64,000 bases of DNA from Gyrodactylus bullatarudis (taxonomy: Eukaryota > Platyhelminthes > Monogenea > Gyrodactylidea > Gyrodactylidae). The position numbers and the translations under genes are program-made. The stretch spans positions 1,798,629-1,862,628 of the forward strand of contig SSNU01000247.1 in the NCBI GenBank assembly GCA_012064415.1, given 5' to 3'. Position 1 is the first letter of the stretch; each line of letters starts with the position of its first letter. The notes under the pieces were generated by a model. That model was not told the DNA's origin, searched no databases, and was given only the letters and a program-made list of their open reading frames with translations. This document shows, one piece after another, positions 57,640 through 64,000 of the stretch.

Positions 57640-58226
57640 ATGCAGAATCTATTCGGTCCTCATCCCTTTTCAACATCAGTTGGCATGCTTGTTGGTAAGT
57701 TTTTCTATCAGAATTCACTTTTTAGAACGTGCCACTGATAGTAGCCAGCTCTCAGAGGATTGGACCCTGATTCTAGAAATTTGTGAAAGTCTCACTGAAT
57801 ATGATGAAGGGTAATTGATAATTTTCATCTCATCCAATTTCCATAATAACTCTTTAATTTTTTCTTAGCCCTAAAGACGCCATAAAGGCAATTCGAAAGC
57901 GCATATGTTCTTCTGTTGGCCGCGATCATCTCGCAATTTGGTATTCACTCATATTAATCGATGCATGCATCAAGCATTGTGGAAAACGTTTCAAGTGTCA
58001 AGTGGCCAATAAGGATTTCCTCAAAGACCTGATCAAAATTCTCTCCCCGAAGTATGAGACTCCATTGCAAATCCAAACAAGGATTCTCATCATGATCAAA
58101 ACATGGATTAACTCTTCATGGGATGTCCCAGGACGAAAGGATTTAATCAAAGTTTATACTGCCCTTCGTCAGAAAGGCGTTCAATTTCCTGTCTGCAATG
58201 ATCCTTATGAAGCTCAAGGCTATTCT
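57640..58226 (+). CDS. TOM1: TOM1-like protein, VHS-domain exons (5' part)
   Basis: Endosomal adaptor that binds ubiquitinated cargo, clathrin and Tollip. Exons 57640-57694, 57726-57810 and 57869-58226 encode 166 residues, almost all VHS domain: HPFSTSVGMLVERATDSSQL, SEDWTLILEICESLTEYDEG, PKDAIKAIRKRI, CIKHCGKRFKCQVANKDFLK and LRQKGVQFP. These align closely with TOM1/TOM1L2 ([40 protein letters not shown]). The last exon ends in phase 0 at a GTGAGT donor. The GAT domain and tail must lie further right, in the window (candidate exon 58866-59095) or beyond it. Introns are 31 and 58 bp. Confidence 0.85.
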
Positions 58227-58865
58227 GTGAGTATCCTAATTGGGAATTCCCAATGTGAATGTAATTTTTGATCCGCCAAAATGCTCTTTTCAATTTGATA
58301 TTCTATTTTCTATTATATAATCTCAATGTAAGAGATGTGTTCATTCTCTGTTAAAATAGGCATTGAGAGCATGTATTGAGGTTAAGTTTCAAAAATCTCT
58401 GAAATCAAAAATTCTTTCTAGTGTTAATGTATTTCCTTTTTCATGTTGAAGCTCACTTTCCCTTTAATTTTAATTAGGGGGAAAATTCTCACCTTCTGAC
58501 TGGAATGGGAAAATTTTATAATTAGCATCTCGTGAAAATTTTCTCTCCAATTAATTTCAACTTGAAAAAAAGAAAAGAGTGTTTATTTGGTGCATTTCAA
58601 TAATGATATAATAAAAATAACTTTGCCCATTTTAGGAGAGGGGAAAACTGGAAAAATTAACATTGCTTTCCCATTATGTAGATTATATGACATATTTCAC
58701 CCGCTATAAACGAATGGGATAGTAACGTTATTTTTTTGACAGAAAACTTAATTTATTTAGTAGAATCTCGAGGTAAATATAAAAAATATATACAAATTTG
58801 AATCTTGGTTATTGATAAGGTTTAATAAAATAATTCGAGTTAATATCTGAAGTTGGTGGAATTAG

Positions 58866-59095
58866 CATGTAAAGAAAGGCGCATATGTTGTGAATTTGCA
58901 AAACCGAGAGGGAGTAGATATCAATGTTGAAACTGGTCTTCAGGACAAGAGTGTTGTTGAGAAGGCATGTGAGCTTCAAGTTGTTCCTGGTAAGGTATGG
59001 GGACGGCGAGAGTTCTTTGCATTGAATCTGGAGAGAAATAGAGAAGGCAAGTCTGCGAGTCCAGAGAGGAAAAAGTTGAGCCTTAGCAGGATACG
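58866..59095 (+). CDS. Candidate downstream exon of the TOM1-like gene
   Basis: An open stretch bounded by GAATTAG and a GTAAGA donor. Read in phase 0 (the phase left by the last VHS exon) it gives HVKKGAYVVNLQNREGVD and continues open for 76 codons to KKLSLSRIR. It has noticeably higher GC than the flanks, which favours coding. It does not resemble the GAT domain I expected, so it may belong to a linker, to another gene, or be spurious. Confidence 0.35.
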
Positions 59096-62000
59096 GTAAG
59101 AGAAAGGGCCAAAACAAGAACGAAGAAATCTCCATAGAATTTTCTCAAGTTCATAACTAACTTTACGGGTTATATTCCTTAAAAGTCCGGATGCATGTAG
59201 CTACGATCATTTGTTTGTATAAAATTAATCGTAGGGGTTTAGAACATTTTTTAAATTAACCATATCAAGAATGAATCTAGTTTTCTTTCAAAATCAAAAG
59301 AGTCTGCCCTTAGGGTTTAGCATTGTTACGTTGCCTAGGTTCTTGCATACACTCCGCTTTAAATGTAATAGATCACGTGTCTACCACGCAAGCAATCATT
59401 TGAAATCAATGGATTTTCATTTAGGGTTGAAATTTAAAAAGTTATAAAATTAAAAAATTTCATAGCATTTCCATAATTTCCAGCTATTCTCACACATGGC
59501 AATGCAAGAAAGACTTTAATAAGAGATTTTTAAATAATTAAAATTTCAAGGGCCAACCTAAAAAATTTCAGACTTCTAGAACTGAGATTATCTTGATTTT
59601 AAAATGAGCAAAGTTAATCTTGCATCTGAACCGTAGTGGGATCAATGAAATTGATGAGCTTTTCCTCCCAGGTTGTATTGGCCAATTGATTTGAAAGTTT
59701 ATTCAACATAAAATATCGCAGAGGTTGAGATACTGTTGATCCTATAGTAAACCAAAATAAATCTTGCACAAATTTCAAAATAAAATGAATCAAAAGAAAG
59801 TTTAATAACCCTGATTAAACCACTAAAGCTTGCTATTGATGATGATAAAATTTCTTTCTCTGATTAATTTACAGGGAAAATTAAGTCGGTGTACCGAAAT
59901 TAAGTCAAAATTTTTTAGCGCAAGATTAAATCTTTTAAGAACCATTTTGAAAATGAGAATTCTGCAAGACCCCTTACTGAGTAAGGTTACAAAGGATTCC
60001 AAACCCATAATGGAGGTAAATACTGATTTGTACATAAGAGACCCTTAAGGCTTAGTTGATCACGTATCTTCCTGTAATATAACTTTTACTTTGTATTACT
60101 TTATCAAGGATTTTCTGGAAGTGAATATTAGTTTTATGGTTATCTGGGATAATTTGATAGAGATAATTACATATCTGGTTCATTTTCGTGTCTTTAAAAA
60201 TCGAAAAGTTATCTTAATGGCAAGATTGTGTGTAGGAGAATTGAGAAAACAGTACTAGATCTTAGATCATAGCTAGATAGTTTAATGGGCGTTTGGTTGC
60301 TGTAAAAGGAAGCTGAGGTGGTGATCCATATAGCAGGATGCATATTCGATAGCTCCAGGAGAGTCTAATAAGAGTAAAGTCCTAGGCAGGATCTGAGGTA
60401 GATAAATAGAATTCTTTTAAGATTTTTACTGGGTTTTGGAGGAGTCCAGAGCCGTAGTCAAACATGATTTTGTTTTTATTTTGATTAATAAAAGAGTGAA
60501 TTTGAACTATTATTTTGGGATGTATTTCAAACATGGACACTTTATCTTTTGCATCTGTTTTTCTACTAACACTAAAAAAGAATGTGTTTGTATGTGTACT
60601 TTTAAGCGTGGACAAAATAATTGTATATTAGAAATACTAATTGGATACCAGTTTAATGAAGCATGTATGCTCGTTCTCCTTCCTTGTTGTTCGGCAGGGA
60701 AATACATTTGTTTTTATAGTCTTTAATTAAAAAAAAGAAGACTAATTTATAATATGATACTAGGAAATTGTACATTTTTTGATTGATGGCTGTGAAAAAA
60801 GAGTAATTTTGATCAAAATCTCTTACTCATATCATACTTTTTGGAGGGTACCTTTACATTCAGCCTTGAAGAAATCAATCACTCTGTTCAGTCTGTTGTA
60901 TTTCAAAAAAATATTCAATTTGACACGTTATCCATTTGTATTTCCAGTTGAAATTACCAACTTTTATTGCATTTAATCAAAAATACACAAGAAGTAAACA
61001 GTAGAATCTAATTAGAAATAAAGTAATCTTGAGAGAAACATCAATAAGACATTGTAAAGAACATTGTAAGAGAGGAACCAAGTCCTTGTTTATTTTTTTA
61101 TTGTGTACTTGTAGGCCTTTTACAAACAGGGAATCAATATTTAATGAGACTTGATTCTCCATCCTCCACCATCAATATTTTCAAGCAATGTATCAATTTT
61201 TATGAGGATATTATTATTAATGTACTGTTTTTCATTTTCCGTTTCTTTATTACAACATACATTTATAATATACAATATTATACTTGCATATTATATATGT
61301 TACAGGGAATATGTAAATATCTATTATATTTATTTGGGTAATGCAAAATTTAATGGTTTAATCGAGAAGCGAAAATTTTCGAAAATAAAATTCTACTAAT
61401 TTCCCAAAGATTTCATTCAACATGTGAAAAATACTCAATTTCAACTATAAACCCTATATTTTATTTGAAATGGTGCAAAAACTTTTCAAAAATCTTAATT
61501 TTGTGATTTCTCATCAGTGATACAAGCTTTTACTTTCATCTCGGCCTTCTTCTCAAACGAAAATTGAAGTTTTTTTTCATTTACCTCGGATTTTACAGAT
61601 AGACTTGGAAAACTGGCAAAATTTTACCATTACTTAGTATTTATATTATGTTGATGGGAAAATGAGAAATCGTTTTTTCCTTCAGTTGCAACTCATATAT
61701 ATTTTTTAACGAAATCAATGTCCATCTGTTGGTAAAAATTATTGATTTAGCGAACTGTTATACCAGCTTAGTATTTATCAGATAAACATGTGGTTATTTC
61801 ACTATTTCATCAATAATATACCTGGATTCAACACTATATTTATGGGACTGAAGTTATATAAATCATATCTAATGTGTAGTATAGATTTCATTGCTTCTAG
61901 CTGTGAACAGAATAAAATTCATCTTAAGAACCTTTACATAATAAGCTCACTGAATTTAACTGTCGTAATGAAACTGTAATTTGTTGACAGTTTTTCAGTT

Positions 62001-62752
62001 ATGATAACGATAACAGAATTTTGGACTTGGCTTTCATTCATAAGCGGAGTTCATGGTTTGATTAGAACTCGTATCAACTTATATCCCCTTCCTAAGAATA
62101 CATATATGTCCTTATTAAAGGAATACAAGTATTTTTCCCCAATCACTTTTCTATTTGATGCTTCGTAAAAGACGTTTAAAATTTTTTTTCATGTTTTGAT
62201 ATGCATAAATCTCATTTTCCCGAATTAACCGGGTTTTTCTCAGGGATCAATCCATTAGCAAAAAGGAGTTTTTCATTCTAGATCATAGCGTGTCTAATAA
62301 TTCAAAATTTCTCGTAGTAAAATTCATTGAAAAATGGTGACATGTTCAATTGAAATTATGCTTATCTAAATAAAGGTTTAATAAGAATTTATCGTTCTTC
62401 ACTTATTTTCTATCGAATAAGAGTTGAAAATTATGTCTTGTGAACCAAAAAAATATACTTTTGATTTACAATGTATTCCTTTGCTCATCAACAGAGTATT
62501 TTCCCAATTAAAGTTATCATCATCATCGATAGTAGCATCTCCTTTCATTCTTGTTCATTGTTCCTATGTACAAAGTACAATTACTTTACTACTTTATTTT
62601 TTATCCCATCCATTTCTGTAGTAAACAAACAAATATTCATCATCTAAACACATATATATTTGCGTGTTTATTTACAAATCTACAGATTCATTGTTTCTAC
62701 TGCTACTACTGGTCGTCAATCAATCATCCCGTCCATCTCCCCCCCCCATCCA

Positions 62753-62765
62753 TACACACACACAC
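62753..62765. repeat. (AC)n microsatellite
   Basis: A run of CA/AC dinucleotides directly after a run of cytosines. Low-complexity sequence, no function inferred. Confidence 0.6.
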
Positions 62766-63151
62766 CTATAAAACACACAATGAACTCATCTTCTTTAAAA
62801 GTGTAATTATCAGGCAAACTCTTCTTCTTTTGTTTTGTTTCCCAATTTTTAACAAGATCATTCTAGATAAAAATAAATAGAGAAGTAAACCCGATTGACC
62901 CTATACGAGGAAAAGACCTCAAACTTTAATCTTACAATCAAAAGTTCAAATTTATCGAATATGAAAGGTGTTCGAGAAGGGGTAGTCAAATTTTCTTCTC
63001 AAATGGCAGATTATTGATTTTAGATCATAATATATAGGTCTAAACGTTTTTTTGTAAAAAAGATTTTATCGATATGTACAGTATAATACATAAATTTAAG
63101 CATTCAATCTGTTATCATTACTTTTTCTTGGTTTAAAAATGGTAAAGCTAG

Positions 63152-63210
63152 TTAATATGAAGATGGGAATGTATGCTTTTTACAAAATTATGAATTTTTT
63201 CATCAAGAAA
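63152..63210 (+). repeat. Left arm of a 59-bp perfect inverted repeat
   Basis: The 59 bases beginning TTAATATGAAGATGGGAATG and ending CATCAAGAAA reappear as an exact reverse complement at 63559-63617. Homology continues a few bases outward with one mismatch (CTAG against CTAA). The arms are separated by 348 bp, giving a 466-bp foldback unit. No transposase or obvious target-site duplication was seen. Confidence 0.85.
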
Positions 63211-63558
63211 ACGAATTTGATCAAGAATTTTTGGAATCTAGATCGTAGGATCTGAAGAAAAAAAATTTGAAAAAAATCAAATTTTAAGAAATTTATGGCA
63301 AATTTCAAATCTAGCGATGGCGCCGGATAATTTTTGTTGATTTAAAAGTGAGAGAGTGATAAAAAGTTGTTTTCTAGGATCACGATTAGTCAAAGAAACC
63401 GATTGTGACTATGAAAATTTCAATGGACTCACCAATTTCCAGGGATCTTGAATCATCAAAATTTCATCGATTTTCAAGTAGTGAAAATATTCAAAAATCG
63501 AAATTCGATTTTCACAAGAAGAAGGGCAGATTCTCAAAATCTGAATCAGTATATTTGA

Positions 63559-63617
63559 TTTCTTGATGAAAAAATTCATAATTTTGTAAAAAGCATACAT
63601 TCCCATCTTCATATTAA
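63559..63617 (-). repeat. Right arm of the 59-bp inverted repeat
   Basis: Exact reverse complement of 63152-63210. The conserved arms around a non-matching centre suggest a foldback or MITE-like element, or a recent inverted duplication. Confidence 0.85.
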
Positions 63618-64000
63618 TTAGGTTTATATGATTCAAGTGCAGTGCCGAGAATTAATAACAGTTTATTACATGCTGGATTATATATGAAATTAGTGTAAGG
63701 AAGAATAAAGTTGGGAATAATTTTTTCTGTATCTATCAAACTTGGATGGAAACCGAAATGAATATTTTTCAAGAGCTGGTTAATTTAGCCCCTGACTGTT
63801 TAAAAAGTTCTGTCTGTAAACTCATTAGTTTGATGTAGATTATACCACTGCTTTTTGAGATTACCAGACGATAATATTCTGTATAATTTTGCCCATAATT
63901 TTTTTCCATTGCTTATGGAATCAGTTTACAAAAAATTCTAATTGGGTTTATTACTGTATTAGCCCCAGTTTGAGAATTATTAAATATCGTGAATTTCAAA

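Larger units (their letters stand above)
59096..64000. other. Gene-poor terminal region
   Basis: 4.9 kb of AT-rich DNA without a confident gene. Short frames are AT-driven. A GT/AG-bounded open stretch at 59875-60015 (47 codons) is possible coding sequence. The region could be a long 3' intron of the TOM1-like gene, fitting the flatworm tendency for long downstream introns. It contains an (AC) run near 62753-62765 and the long inverted repeat at 63152-63617. Confidence 0.4.

Noticed and set aside
60382..60726. Overlapping frames on both strands near 60.5 kb
   Set aside because: Cysteine/phenylalanine-rich, AT-driven, no splice or homology support.
1..64000. CRISPR arrays, prokaryotic operons, rRNA or tRNA genes, viral genes and transposase ORFs
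   Set aside because: Nothing convincing was seen: no regularly spaced repeats, no ribosome-binding-site-led ORF series, no recognised RNA gene motifs and no integrase, reverse transcriptase or transposase motifs. tRNAs were not exhaustively folded by hand.

Overview
This is eukaryotic nuclear DNA, AT-rich and gene-dense, read here as an animal genome. I built splice models by eye from GT-AG junctions, reading-frame continuity and remembered family alignments. Twenty-one of the multi-exon models close exactly in frame. The best organism guess is a flatworm, probably a parasitic (neodermatan) one with a compact genome. Three things point there: a nuclear receptor with two tandem DNA-binding domains whose first P-box reads CEACKKFF; a 184-residue protein joining an EF-hand-like N-terminus to a dynein-light-chain C-terminus (tegument allergen-like, TAL); and very short introns concentrated near the 5' ends of genes. 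Species cannot be fixed from the sequence alone.

Layout. 0-6 kb: a secreted-protein 5' fragment (-), CDK12/13 kinase (+), an R3H-domain protein (-) and a Nuf2-like coiled-coil protein (+). 6-18.7 kb: the cohesin loader NIPBL/SCC2 in 12 exons (-, 2544 aa), a single-exon choline-transporter-like SLC44 protein (-), NUP50 (-) and the SNARE USE1 (+). 21-30 kb: a CDC42 small effector (-), the mitochondrial phosphate carrier SLC25A3 (-) and the histone H3K27 demethylase KDM6A/UTX (+, 13 exons). 30-37.6 kb: 14-3-3 (-), AP-1/2 beta-adaptin (+) and the 2DBD nuclear receptor (-). 39-45 kb: the TAL protein (-), a ZDHHC3/7-type palmitoyltransferase with two mutually exclusive exons (-) and NUS1 (+). 45.5-51.6 kb: a cluster of four EF-hand genes plus one small unknown gene. 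51.8-58.3 kb: a Neugrin-like protein (-), an unidentified coiled-coil protein (+), KIFAP3 (+), TMEM231 (-) and the VHS part of a TOM1-like gene (+). From 59 kb to the end I see almost no confident coding sequence, but there is one long inverted repeat.

Architecture. Eight gene pairs are divergent, with only 58-180 bp between start codons, so shared bidirectional promoters look like the rule. Introns fall into two main size classes, about 24-39 bp and about 45-73 bp, with a handful of long ones. Three of the short introns are multiples of three without in-frame stops and would be called as coding sequence by a simple ORF search.

Functionally the window mixes chromatin and transcription genes (CDK12, NIPBL, KDM6A, nuclear receptor), vesicle-traffic genes (USE1, beta-adaptin, TOM1, ZDHHC), ciliary genes (KIFAP3, TMEM231) and calcium-binding proteins. 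No CRISPR array, prokaryotic operon, viral gene or intact transposon coding region was recognised. The most notable signals are the micro-introns, the start codon apparently split by a 30-bp intron in CDK12, and the alternative TM4 exons of the palmitoyltransferase.
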